From contig WAID01000006.1 of NCBI GenBank assembly GCA_016584495.1, forward strand, positions 3,038,001 through 3,102,000: 64,000 bases of DNA, in the 5' to 3' direction. This stretch comes from Celoporthe dispersa (lineage: Eukaryota; Ascomycota; Sordariomycetes; Diaporthales; Cryphonectriaceae). This document shows positions 47,865 to 59,921 of this stretch, in pieces. A program made the position numbers and the translations under genes. A model generated the notes under the pieces. That model was given only the letters and a program-made list of their open reading frames with translations. It was not told the DNA's origin and did no database searches. Within the stretch, counting starts at the first letter, position 1, and every line of letters starts with the position of its first letter.

Positions 47865-49948
47865 ATGGCTCACGGCCAAGAAAGTAACGGCGATAGCGCC
47901 GATCGGAGTCACCCCGCCGCCACGAATTCGGACACAGCAACAACAACAACAACAACGGCTACTTCCAGAGGAGCTGATGATGACCACCATCATGCGTCCC
48001 TTCCTAACCCCGAAGATGACGACAACATTGAAGGCGAGGAGGAGGACGACGACGAGGACGACGACGAGGACCAGGACGAAAAGTCACGGCACTCGACCGA
48101 CGAGGCGGAGGAGCACCACGACCCGGACCCCATAGGCCCCGAGGGCCTCAACACCGGCGTGCTCACCGATCCGGAAACCCTGGCCGCCCAGGGCCGCACA
48201 CAGTCCCGCGCCTCGTCGACCCGGTCGAGGCCTCTGGTTGTGGTCCCGCGGGCCAAGAGGAGGGGCCTCTTTGCGGGCCTCGTGCTGATCCCCGAGGTGG
48301 AACGGCCGTATGACTACTCGAGGAAGACCAAATGGACCATCACTGCCATCATCGCGCTGGCCGCCGCCGGGGGCCCCATCGGGTCCAACCTCATGTATCG
48401 TATGTATTCCTGAAGATGGATTCCCTGTTATAGAGAGAGAGAGAGAGAGAGAGAGAAAAGCTGGGCTGACTACGGCTGCGAGGTGTCCGACAGCTGCCCT
48501 GGCCGATATCGCCCGGGATCTGCACACCAGCGACACCATCGTCAACATGACGGTGGCTTTCTACATGCTCGCCATGTCCATCTTCCCCCTGTGGTGGTCA
48601 TCCTTCTCCGAGACCCTCGGCCGCCGGACCATCTATATCGTATCCTTCAGCCTCTTTGTCGTCTTCTCCATTCTGAGCGCGGTGAGCACCAACATAGGCA
48701 TGCTGATCGCCATGCGGATCCTCGGCGGTGGTGCGTCTGCGTCCGTCCAGGCTGTGGGCGCAGGAACCATTGCCGACATGTGGGAGGTCTTTGAGCGGGG
48801 CAGGGCCATGAGTATGTGTGGTCTCTCTTCTCTCTCTCTTCTCCTCTTTTCTCCTCTTCTCCCTCTCCCTTGTTCCGTCCACCCGCCTCTGTGTGGGGCT
48901 GGCCGGCTGATGGCTGTTCTCCCCCTTAGACACCTTCTACCTCGGACCCCTCCTCGGCCCGCTGCTGGCACCCATCGTCGGCGGCGCCCTCGCCCAGGGC
49001 CTGGGCTGGCGGAGCACCATGTGGTTCCTCGCCATCTTCGGCGGCCTCAACCTCCTCAGCCTCCTCTTCCTCCTCCCCGAGACCCTCGCCAGGCGCAGAC
49101 CCGTGGTCCCCCTCTCCCTCCCCCCGGCGGCTGCGGGAGAGGAGAGCAGCAGCCCCGTGCGCACCGCCAGCCTCACGCGCATGTCGACCCGGCAGTCCGT
49201 GGCCCTGCGCACCCGCCGCGGGGCCCTCGTCCTGCGCAAGTTCCTCATCGACCCCCTGGACTGCATCACGTACCTGCGCTTCCCGCCCATCGCCCTGGTG
49301 GTGGCCTTCGCGGCTATCACCTTCGCGGCCCTCTTCATCCTCAACATCTCCATCCAGTCCACCTTTGCCGCCCCGCCCTACGGCTTCTCTACCATCATCC
49401 TCGGGCTGCTGTACATCCCGTCCTCCCTGGGCTACTTCCTGACCTCTCTCTTCGGCGGGCGCTGGGTCGACCACATCATGCGCCGCGAGGCCCAGAAGGC
49501 GGGCCGCTACGACGACAAGGGCAAACTTGTCTACCGGCCCGAGGACCGCCTCAAGGAGAACGCCTGGATCGCGGCAAGCATGTTCCCCCTGGCGCTGCTC
49601 TGGTTCGGCTGGTGCGCCGACTACGGCGTCTTCTGGTTCGCCTGCATGGTGCCCAACTTCTTCTTCGGGGTGGGCAGCATGCTCGTCTTCGGCGCCGTCA
49701 CCACCATGCTCACCGAGTTCATGCCGCGGCGGTCGAGCAGCGGGGTGGCGCTCAACAACTTTGTGCGCAACATCTTCTCCTGCGTCGGGGTGGTGGTCAC
49801 GCAGCCGCTGCTCGACGCCATGGGGGTGGGGTGGCTCTGTACCATGGTTGCGCTGTTTGCCCTGGTGAGCGGGAACCTGTGTATCTTTTTGCTGGCGAGG
49901 TTTGGGGGGCGGTGGCGGAAGGGGATTGATGAGGCGATGGGGAGCTGA
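47865..49948 (+). CDS. Major facilitator superfamily drug:proton antiporter (DHA1 family)
   Basis: Exons are 47865-48399, 48494-48811 and 48930-49948; introns begin GTATGT and the frame is intact for 623 residues. The N-terminal 150 or so residues are cytosolic and very acidic (runs such as EGEEEDDDEDDDEDQDEK). They are followed by ERPYDYSRKTKWTITAIIAL, where the first span begins. Motif A of the family is seen as SETLGRRTIYI, and the antiporter motif C as GPLLGPLLAPIVGGALAQG. A long central loop (about 49100-49250) and further spans complete the usual two-half fold. NLMYPALADIARDLHTSD across the first junction resembles the Qdr/Aqr/Dtr1 group, which exports drugs, polyamines, organic acids or dityrosine. 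The substrate cannot be told. The first intron contains a GA repeat. Confidence 0.88.
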
Positions 49949-49962
49949 TGTGTGCGTGTCTC

Positions 49963-49995
<33 letters not shown>

Positions 49996-51102
49996 TTCTT
50001 GCCCTTTTTTGGGCCGGGGGGGGGGTCTTCTCTCTCTCTTTGCATTAGCGATGGATGGGCTATTTGGGATCACAGCCATTGGGACGACAATTTATAGGAT
50101 GGTTGGTTTTTCTTATTCTTTTTACCAGCAGAATTTGTCGCTATCCTCTTTTCCAGGTGGTTTCCTGTGTGATTGCAGGCATCAGGTTGATTTGACTATA
50201 CATGTCCCATATCACTGAGATTGTGCAAGTCCAAGGAGATGATGAATTACTATACATTCTTGTTGTTACTGTTGACCTCTCTCTACGCCCGGCGTGATAT
50301 GCTTTGAAACGTGGTCATTTCCTCTACATGATCTTGATAAAAAGATGTCATGGCAGACCTGCATGTTGTAGATGTTGTCCTCGGGTGCGTATCAGATGGG
50401 CAGTAAGAGGATCCCTCCACTATGAGGTTGCTCCCAACGTTGCTCTGTATTCCATCAGCAGCAGGACATCTTGTTCTATACTCGGGGAGGATATTTCGAT
50501 ACCCACTCCAGTACATCACCGATACAAGGCAGGGGTGGGGGGGTGTGGGGGAAAACAGGGGAAGGAAGGAACCTGAGGATGCGGGGGGGCGGGACAGCCA
50601 TTGTCAGCTCTCCCGAGGTCGAGAGGAAGGAACTACCGCAACAGTTATGGTTTCCCCTTGCAGGAACGTCGCAGGTGTTGTCAAAGGTACTTTGTACAAG
50701 CATCATCAGACCTGCACCTGCATTTCCTCACTGGCGACTCTTTTTTTCTTCTTCTTTTTTGGTTTTATTTTGTTTCTCTCTATCTTCAAGGCTTCCCAGG
50801 CAGGCGGTGGTAAATCTGGCATAGGATTACAATACTCATCCGGGAGCCCTAATCTGGTCTCTCTGCAAGCTGCTACACCCGCAAGAATAACTACACGACA
50901 AGCTACATCTCAAAGAGATATACAACTAGACGACGACGACGACGACGACGATAGCAACAATACCAACTATAACAGTAACTACAACACCAACTACTACACA
51001 CACACATACCCACTTCATCTTCTTCGTCTTCGTCTCCCTTCTTTTCTTCTTCCTCTCCCTTCCTCTCCCTCTCCCTTCTTCTCCCTCTCCTCTCCCGCAG
51101 AG
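49949..51102. other. Intergenic region upstream of the acyl-CoA synthetase
   Basis: Contains (GT)n at about 49965-49991, a G-run near 50018-50027, a GAC triplet tract (50932-50951) and a CT-rich leader (51015-51100) ahead of the start codon. No gene is seen. Confidence 0.5.
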
Positions 51103-52850
51103 ATGTCCGCCGCCCTCCACCCACAGGACGCCCTCCACGCCGCCTCCCTCACCCACCCAGAGACCTTCTGGGCCGCCCAGGCCGCCCGCCTCCACTGGCA
51201 CAAGAAACCCGCCACGGTCCTGCGGAAATACCAGAAAACCCTCCCCGAGTCAGGCACCTCCCACGACCACTGGGAGTGGTTCCCCGACGGCGAGATCTCC
51301 ACCTGCTACAACTGCCTCGACCGCCATGTCCTCGCCGGCCAGGGGCACCAGCCCGCCATCCTGTACGACAGCCCCGTCACCTCGGACACGCGGGCGCGCA
51401 TCACCTACGCCCAGCTCCTCGACGACGTGCAGGCCCTCGCCGCCGTCCTGCGCGACGAGGGCGTGCGCAGGGGCGACGTCGTCCTCGTCTACATGCCCAT
51501 GATCCCCGCCGTGCTCACCGGCCTCCTGGCCATCTCCCGCCTGGGCGCCCTCCACGCCGTCGTCTTTGGCGGGTTCGCCCCACAGGCCCTCGCCCAGCGC
51601 ATCGACGCCAGCAGGCCCAAGGTGGTCCTGACCGCCTCCTGCGGCATCGACGGGAACAAGCCGCCCATCCCGTACCGGGAGTACCTGGAGGAGGCAGAGC
51701 GCCTGGCCCGGTGGCGCACCCCGCGGACCCTGGTCTGGCAGCGCCCGCAGCTGGAGTGGCACCCCCTGCGCAGGGAGGCCGGCCAGAGGAGCTGGAACCG
51801 CATGGTCAGGAGCGCCCGCCTGAGGGGGCACAAGGTGGAGGAGTGTGTGCCCGTGCGGGGGACGGACGGGGTCTATGTCATCTACACCTCGGGGACGACG
51901 GGCCTGCCCAAGGGTGTGGTGAGGGAGGCGGGGGGCACGCCGTGGGGCTGGAGGTGAGCATGAGGCAGATGTTTGGGCTCCAGGGGCCAGGAGATGTCGT
52001 GAGTCTCTCTCTCTCCCCTTGATAAAAGAGTATGCTGACGGGGGTTTCCTAGCTGGCCTGCCTCAGCGACATCGGCTGGGTCGTCTCCCACAGCTACACC
52101 CTCTACGGCCCCCTCCTCGTAGGCGCCGCCACCGTCCTCTACGAGGGCAAGCCCGTCGGGACCCCGGACCCCAGCGCCTTCTGGCGCATGGTCCAGCAGT
52201 ACAAGGTCAACGCCCTCTTCACCGCGCCCACCGCCCTGCGCGCCATCCGCAGGGACGACCCAGACAACGAGCACCTGAGGCGGATCGGCGAGCAGGGCGG
52301 GCTGAGGTCGCTCAGGGCCATGTTCCTGGCGGGCGAGAGGTCGGAGCCGGCGATCGTCACCATGTACAGGGAGCTCCTGGGCAGGTATGGCGACCAGGCG
52401 GTGGCGGGAGGGGCCAAGGTCATCGACAACTGGTGGAGCTCCGAGTCCGGGTCGCCCATCTCGGGCATCGCCATGGCCCCTCACGCGCTGTTGGCCCCCC
52501 ACGGCCGCGCCGGGCAGCAAGAGGCGGCACAGCCACCTCCTCTGGACATCAAGCCTGGCAGCGCCGGGAAGCCCATGCCGGGCTTTGACGTGCGCGTGGT
52601 GGACGACGACGGGAACGAGCTGGCCAGGGGCAAGATGGGGAACATCGTCCTCAGGATGCCGCTCGCGCCGACTGCGTTCCGGACCCTGTGGGAGGACGAG
52701 GAGAGGTTCTACAAGGGGTATCTGAAGAGGTTTGCCGGGAGGTGGCTGGACACGGGCGATGCCGGGATTGTGGACCAGGACGGATATATTCATATCATGG
52801 CGAGATCAGGTCCGTCCTGTCGTCCCTTGTCTTCCTCCTCCCACACCAGT

Positions 52851-52906
<56 letters not shown>

Positions 52907-53537
52907 ATGCTAACGCCAGCTTGTTATCAGACGACATCATCAACGTGGCAGCACACAGGCTGAGCACTGGTACGTCCAACCAGCCCTCTCCTGAAACCAG
53001 AAGAAAAAATATATATATAAAAGAAAAGAAAAAGAAACAAAGAAGAAGGAAAACAATCCAAACACGCCTGGTAGGCTAACCCTTTTTCCTCTAGGCACCC
53101 TCGAACAGGCCATCACCTCCCACCCCCAGGTAACCGAGGCCTGCATAGTAGGAATCCCCGACCAGATGAAAGGCCAGCTCCCCTTCGCCTTCATCCAGAC
53201 CTCGGCGCAGTGCGCCCTCGACGACCCCCAGCTCCTGTCCGAGGTCCAGCACCTCGTCCGCACCCAGGTCGGCCCCATCGCCTCCCTCGGCGGCATGATC
53301 CGCACCCGCCCCGGCGCCAGCGCCATCATCCCCAAGACGCGGTCGGGCAAGACGCTGCGGCGGGTCCTGCGCGAGCTGCTGGAGAACGGGGTGCACGGGG
53401 AGTTTGACAAGGCTGTCGCCGTGCCCTCTACCGTGGAGGACGCGGGTGTGGTCGAGGCAGCCCGTGCGGCGGTGCGGGTTTATTTTGAGGAGAGAGGAGA
53501 TGTGCACAAGGCCATCGAGGGGAGGGCCAAGCTGTGA
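51103..53537 (+). CDS. Short-chain (propionyl-/acetyl-type) acyl-CoA synthetase (one frame break)
   Basis: Exons are 51103-51998, 52053-52809, 52931-52969 and 53095-53537, giving 711 residues after correction. It activates a short carboxylic acid with ATP and coenzyme A through an acyl-adenylate. It looks most like the PrpE/ACSS3 propionyl-CoA synthetase branch. Motifs are LVYMPMIPAVLTGLLA, HAVVFGGFAPQALAQRI, the P-loop YTSGTTGLPKG (residues 261-271), DNWWSSESGSP, GRWLDTGDAG and IMARSDDIINVAAHRLSTG, followed by KTRSGKTLRRVLREL with the acylatable lysine. One G is missing in the G6 at 51930-51935; adding it joins VVREAGG to HAVGLEVSMRQM. Intron 2 (52810-52930) contains a long CT repeat. The protein ends RAKL, so AKL is a possible peroxisomal signal. 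Confidence 0.9.
52857..52902. repeat. (CT)n microsatellite inside an acyl-CoA synthetase intron
   Basis: A pure CT tract that occupies much of the 121-base second intron, upstream of its ATCAG acceptor, where a polypyrimidine stretch would be expected. Confidence 0.9.
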
Positions 53538-54256
53538 TGTAGTCTGTGTGTGAATTTAGGTATCTATGCCGATCCAATCCAGATCCTCCAGCCGAAACCC
53601 CTCTCGTCGTCGTCTTCGTCGTCGTCCCCCTTCCTGCTGCTGTAGACATTCCTCCTGTCCTTTCTTCATTACCGCCCATCATCGCTTTTCCACCATCAAG
53701 ACAGCCTCTCGGACTCGACCACATCAGAAGAGCGAGAAAAAGAAAAAGAAACAAAAAGAAAAAATATAAAATATCGCACAGCAAGAGCTACTGTTTTGTT
53801 TCTTTTGTTTTCTTCTTCTGACCACGGGCCCACACACCAACTCCCACCACCATCCTCGTCGAGACAAAGAGAGGAAATTGGGGGGGAGGGGAGGGGAGAA
53901 AATAGAATAGAATGAGAAGAAGAGAAAGAAAAGAAAAAAAATCAAGATTTCCATCTTATGGGCATCATAACAGCATCAAATCATAGCCAGCTAGCCAGCC
54001 AGCCCCCGACCTGTCTGGTCAGGAACACCCACAAAAACACAAGAAGGAGAGGCGCCCCATCTCTTCTTATTTCAGACATTAGGAAAGCCACCACCTCTTC
54101 TTCTTCTCTCTCTCTCTCTCACCCCTTCTGCCCAGCAATCCCTCCGGCGTCCTCTCCATCCTCAAGTCGGGGGCTCCCCTTCCTCCCTCCGGGGGTTCGT
54201 TGTTCCTTTGGTGCTGAAAAGGTTGGGGGGGGGGCGCACCAGCCACCCACCACCAC
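53538..54256. other. Convergent 3' region
   Basis: Lies between the stops of the acyl-CoA synthetase gene and the coiled-coil gene. It contains A/G-rich and GA-rich tracts (53725-53770, 53870-53940) and a G8 run near 54224. No gene is seen. Confidence 0.5.
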
Positions 54257-56873
54257 CTACTCGCCCCGGCCCCGGTAGTTGCCCATCTGCTGGATACTCG
54301 ACATCAGGCCCCCGGGCCGCGCGAGACTGCTCCCGGGCCTTGCCAGCCCGCTGCCGGGCACGCCGGACTGCGCCCGCTGGTGCTGGGCCCCGCCGCCAAT
54401 CTTGCTCGGGGCCTTGAGGCCCGACGACATGCCGCCGGGTCGCCCGATCATGCTGTTCCTGAAGCCCGTCTTGGCTGTCCCGGGGAGCCCGCTCGGTCCT
54501 CCCAGGCCGCTGGGGCCGGGCCCGGGGCTCAGGGCTGTCTTCCTGGGCGTGGTGGTCGTCGCGGACCGTGACAAGCCCATCGTCTGGCCCCTGGGTGGGA
54601 CCGGCGCCGAGGCGCGCTGGGGCACGCGCTTTGGTGGGGTGGTGGTGGCGGCGGCGGTCATGTGTTCGACGGGCGTAGGCTGGCGGCGGTATTGCTGCTG
54701 GTGCTGATAGTGCTGGCCAGCAGGCGCAGGCGGCGGCTCCGGGGTGGCCTCGCGCTGCTCAGCCTCCTGGGCGGCGAGCACGGTCTGGTTGGACTGCATC
54801 TGCATCAGCTCCTCGGCCAGGGTGACCAGCTCGCCCTTCTCGACGCGCTCGACCTCGAGCTGGCGGCGCAGCGAGTCGTTGTCGCCCTGGACCGTCCTGA
54901 GCACGGCCTCGAGCCTCTCGGCCTCGGCCTGCAGGCCCCTGATCTCGGCCGTGTCCCGGACGGCCTGCTCCCGCCTCTCGCCCGCCTCCAGCTCCACCTT
55001 GGTGAGCGTGGCGTCGCAGCCCGCGCGGAGCTCCTCGTTCTCCCTCGTGAGCTCGTCGACCCGGGCCTCCATCTCGCGTATCCTCTTGTCCCACCGGTTC
55101 TCGTAGTTCTTCTTGAGCGCCGCCACCTTGGCCTCGTGCTTGCTCTTGTACGCCGCGTGCAGCTCCCTGGCCACCTTCTCCACCGCCAGCTCGACCTCGC
55201 GCTGCGGGGGCGCCCTGCCGCCTTGGGGCTCCTGATGGCGCCGCCGCTGCCGGGCGCCGGGGTGGCGCTGTCGGCGCCGACCCTGGACGCGCGCATGGCG
55301 GCCATCTTAGACTCCGCCTCCTGCGCCATCATCTCGGCCGCCTCGCGCCGCCCCTCGCTCTCCTCCAGCCGGGCCTCGAGGGCCTCGCGCTCGCGCTGGG
55401 TGGTCATGATCTCCTCCTTGACCTGCCGCAGCACCGTCTCCATCTCCCTGCCGCGCCTCTCCCACGTCTCCTTCTCCTCCGAGTACTGCTCGCGCATCGA
55501 CCTCTCCTCGCGCAGCTGCTCGCCCGACTCGCCCGCCCGCCTCTCGGCGTCCATGAGGGCCGTCTTGAGCGACGCCGCCTCCGCCTCCTTCCCGCTCAGC
55601 GTCGCCCGCAGGCTGCTGATCTCCGACATGAAGTTGGACTTGAGGCTCTCCAGCTCGCGGGCGCTGATGCTCGGGACGCTGCGCGGCGTCGGCATCGGCG
55701 GGATCTCAAAGTCGAGCAGGTTAGCGATGCTCTGCCGCTGCGGCGTCTTCCTGCTGCCATCTGCTGCTGCTGCTGCTGCTGCTGCCGCGGTCGCCGACCT
55801 CGTGGGCGAGCTCGTCCGCCCCCGGGGAACCGCAGGCTGTCTGTGAAGTCGAGCAGGTTCGTCGTGTTGGACCCCCGGGTCGCGTCCTGCGCCATCTGCG
55901 TCGGCGTCCGGCCGCCCAGCCTCGCGAATGTCGTCATGTTGGCGATGGCAGAGAACGTGCTGAACTCGCTCAGCATGGTCTCGTCCGCCGCCGCCGCCGC
56001 CTCGTCGTCCTCGTCGTGGTGGTGGTGGTGGTGGTTGTTGTTGTTATTGTTGTTGTTGGTGTCGAGACCACCACCCTGGGGGCCCTGGCCTGGTGCGCCG
56101 TCCCCGCCTGGGATGTCCGTGTCCTCGTCCTCCTCGTCGCCCATGCTGTCCAGCGTGTCCTCAAAGATCTCGATCGCGTGCCTGACCCCCGGGTTCTGCG
56201 CGATCGCCTCGTCGAGCGACATCTCCCTCTCCCGCACCTGGCCGCGGCTCCTGCCGGGCTCGCCCTCGCGCGCCTCGGGTGGCTCTTCGCTCTCCCGCAC
56301 GGGCGGCGGGAACGACTGCGGACGCCCTCCTCCTCCTCCTCCTCCTCTGGGTGTGCTCTCGCCCGTGTTGACCCTGACGGGGAACCTCCGCATGGGGCTG
56401 ATGGACTTGCGGGGGCTGTTGGGCGGCATGAGCCTCTCGTCGACGGTGGTGTTGGTGTTGTTGTTGTTGTTTGTCCCTCCCGTCGTCGTCGTCGTCGTCG
56501 TCGTTGTCGAGGATGCCTCCGAGTTGGACCGCTGGAGCATCTTGAGCGGGGACATCTCGCTGCCGGACATGATGCGCGAGCGGCGCTTGTCCTTGGAGGG
56601 CGAGGTGTAGTGGTTCTCCTGGTTGGAGGAGGCCTGGCTCGCGTCGTCGGCGTTGCTCACAAAGGGCGAGGAGCTGGCGTCCATGTCGTCGAGGCTGTCT
56701 GCGCCCGTGGACCTGCGCGTGATGGGAGGTGAGGGAGGCTGGGCCCGGCGCTGCGAGGGGCTGTCGCTGCCGAGGTGGTCGAGCTGATCATCGTAGGTGT
56801 GGTTGTGGTGCGCCACGTTGGGCGTGGCGATGTTGAGGGGTGATTCCTGCATCGGGGCGAGGGGGCGTCCCAT
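54257..56873 (-). CDS. Coiled-coil protein, probably spindle-pole-body-associated (Cut12-like; two frame breaks)
   Basis: About 870 residues after correction, no intron. The N-terminal half is disordered, with TP/SP sites and homopolymer stretches (T9, N8H6). A short conserved core is QSIANLLDFEIPPMPTPRSV followed by PSISARELESLKSNFMSEIS. It leads into a long coiled coil (LRATLSGKEAEAASLKTAL to about VTLAEELMQMQ). The tail is basic and Gly/Ser/Pro-rich and ends in SSIQQMGNYRGRGE. This order fits fungal proteins annotated as Cut12-type spindle-pole-body formation proteins, which in fission yeast act with Plo1 and the mitotic kinase to start spindle assembly. I am not certain of that family. 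Two bases are missing: one in the C5 at 55819-55823 (before the conserved core) and one in the G5 at 55208-55212 (inside the coiled coil). The start at 56873 may be replaced by the Met at 56852. Confidence 0.6.
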
Positions 56874-56882
56874 CGGATGCCT

Positions 56883-56913
<31 letters not shown>

Positions 56914-58397
56914 TCTTGCCTTCCCTCTGCGGTGTCTTCGTCTTGTCTGGCTGCTGGATTCTCGGGGTGGAATGTTGATCAACAGGTGCAGGCGGCAGTC
57001 TCACCAGATAAGAGAAACAGGACCAGAGACCATAAAGACCACACACGACAGCGTAAGCTGGGGGGGGGGGGGCAGGAGGAGAGAAGAGTGTTGTGGTCGT
57101 CGTCTCGATCAGTGCTGGTTCGGTGTTGATCGGGGGGTCCCCTGAGTCAGTTTAGGGTGCCAGGGGAGGGGGGGAAGCAGACGGGGGGGGACGGCAGTAA
57201 TTTGGAAAAATGACTGTAGTGGAGTCAGATCGCGCGTTTCCTTGTGATCAATATAAGCTGCCTGTGCAGCTGAAGGAGGGGAGAGAACAATCAGAGGCAG
57301 AAAGGGCACTGTTCACCACGGCATCTGATCAGTGGCCCCAGCGCGGTCTGGCCTGGAGCTGTCTCTTCCCTGCACGCCCCCCAGCAGACAATGCAGTGCT
57401 GATGTGATGTGTGTGATGTGATTGGGCTTTAGACCTGCATTGCATGATAGGATCAACAAATAAAGAAAGAAAGAAACGCAGAGACGGTGAAACAAAAAAA
57501 AACAAAAAAAAAACAAAAGCCCCCGACAGCCCAATCACCAGAGGCCCAGCCCTCGGCCTGGCACCTGAGAAGCAAGTTGGTCACCCCTCCCAGCGCTGTC
57601 AGGGGCAACCACGCCAAAACCGAAGCAACCACCCCCCTGCCCCCCCTGCCTTATCCTCCCGCTGAGCCACTGGAACGCCGTACATAAGCCCAAACCATAG
57701 CGGGAGAGAAACAAACCATCCCACTGTTCCCCCCCCCCTTCTCCCCGTTCCCGCGTCCACTATAATCTAGTGCCCTTTCGCCGTGTCCTTCCAACCCCCC
57801 CCCCAAATTCCCGTTCGTTCTCATCCAATCCTGCCCAGGAGCCACCACAGCTTTGTTTCCCTCTAGCCCTCTTTTTCTTTCTTTTCTTTTCTTTTTCTTC
57901 TTCTCCCCTCCTCCTTTCTTTCCCTTTTCCCCTTGGCCTCGTTTTTGTTCTAGGTAGGTTCTGTTCCGTCCTGTCCAAACACTCGGGAAACCCACCCGCA
58001 CGCCGTCACATCTGAAGGTGCATTAGGCCCAAGTCTTGTCCCAGGTGTGTGTGTGTGTGTGTGTATCATCGGCTGCAGGGACAACAGTCGCGTACGAATC
58101 ATTGGCTGGGCGGCTGCCTTGAGGTTCTACGCCGAGGCAAGCTTTAACCTGCCAGCGGGACTGGGCACGTCTCTGCTACGAACCTAAAGATGATTTTTTT
58201 TTAAAAAAAAAATCAGGACAGGTCTACGCGCAAGAAAAGAAGAGACCTCGTGACGGTGGCTCAAGAGAAAGGAAGAAAGAGAGGAAGAATAAAAAACCAA
58301 AAAGACACGACCACATCACATGGTCAGGGAGATGTTGGTCGACGATGCCCCGACTGATCGCCCTGCCCGCCCACCTAACACGACTCACATCTAGAGC

Positions 58398-58435
<38 letters not shown>

Positions 58436-59921
58436 TAAATTAAAAAAAAAAGGCTGGTAAAAAAGTCCGGACGTATTTCAGACATACTCGCCCCTCACAA
58501 GGCCAAACTTTGAAAGGACAACATGCCTTTAATCTTTGGAAAAGGTACACACGTATTTTTTTTTCTGTCTCTTTCTTTTTTGGGGTCTACGTCTTTGTAT
58601 TTGGCTATCAAAAAAGGGGAGGGTGGGAGAGAGAAGGCGGAGTAAAAAGTTTTTTTTTTTTTTTGGTCCTGTCGGTCCCCGTCGTAGACTCATTACAGAA
58701 AGCATCGAGATTTCCAACACCTGCGCGTCGTCTGGTTCCGAGGAGGCCCAGGCTGGATGATGCGGCATGTTACAACCCCCCCCCTCTCCTCCTCTCGTCA
58801 TGCACATCATTTTACCAGAGCTTGTCGTCCCGCGCTCTCCCTCCTCCACTCCTCCCCGCTCCCCCCGCTTCCTCCCGTCTTCGTCTCCCTCCCTCCTCTG
58901 GAAACTCACTGCTTTTCTGGTTCAGGAAATGGAAAAGAAAAAGGAAATTCGTTACATGTCATGGTCATCCATAAAAAAAAAAAAGAAACAGAAACACAAG
59001 TGACAGATAAACGGAGGCATCCCCCGAGCTGCGCCTTTTACAGAGCTAAGCCCATTAGCAATCCCTCCCTCCATCAGGAGAGAAGAAAGAGAAAGAAAGA
59101 AAAAAAGGCTTGCCCGGCCGACCCCCAAAACCCCAGCCAAAAGAAGACATGCGGCCATATCTCTCGTCTTTTTCCCGTGTTGCCCAATGCCCATGGTGTC
59201 TCGGATATACACAGAGATTGTGAGATTTTTTTCCCTAGTAGGGGGGTAGAGCCCGTAAGGGGTTGGTTGGTTGTGCCAGAGAAGGAATGCTAGATCCGAC
59301 GTTCATGCGTGTGTTTGATGTCGAGACCGCGCGTGTACATGTGTTTTTGTTTCTCTCTTCTCGTGGGTCGAAACACGACAGAAAACGCCGTCATGGTCGC
59401 GGTACTGTTTGTTCTTGGTGGATCTCCCAGACCTGGTCGAATGATAGGTCCACGGGGTCGTCCAGGACGCGACGCCACCAGGCTGAGAGGTGTTCCCAGC
59501 GCGACATTTCTCTCTCTCTGCATGTATGTGTGTGTGTGTGTGTGTGCCGGCCAGGGCCTCTGGTGTGGATACGTCAAGTCGTTCAACCATGTGCATCTCA
59601 TCGTGGGCTATGGAGCGCTGTCGAAAAAAATAAAATTCAAAAAGTATCTCTGGAGTCATAAAGTCGTCATCGTATGGCGGTGGCAAAGGCGATGATGAGT
59701 CGTGATGAGGTATTGTCGCAAGAATACAAAATGATTGCATTAGACCAAAAAGGAGTGTTGTGTCCTCTCTCTCACAAATAAAAAAAAAAGGTGAGGCTGA
59801 AAGGGGGGGGGGGCGGTGGGTTTACAGCACGGCCGCTTAGGACTGGTCGTGTCGACATGCGCGTGAGGTCGTCGTTCGGCATTAGCTCCGTCTGTCGTCT
59901 CCCGCCCGGCATCTATGGTCT
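56874..59921. other. 3 kb gene-free stretch
   Basis: Lies between the start of the coiled-coil gene and the end of stuA. It contains (CT)n at 56888-56912, a G-run of about 14 near 57060-57073, a T9A10 palindrome at about 58192-58214, a TA repeat passing into AAAT repeats (58398-58441), and (GT)n tracts near 58046 and 59525. No gene is seen. Confidence 0.5.
58398..58441. repeat. (TA)n followed by (AAAT)n repeat
   Basis: A TA dinucleotide tract runs directly into AAAT tetranucleotide units and then an A-run, in the gene-free stretch downstream of stuA. Confidence 0.9.
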
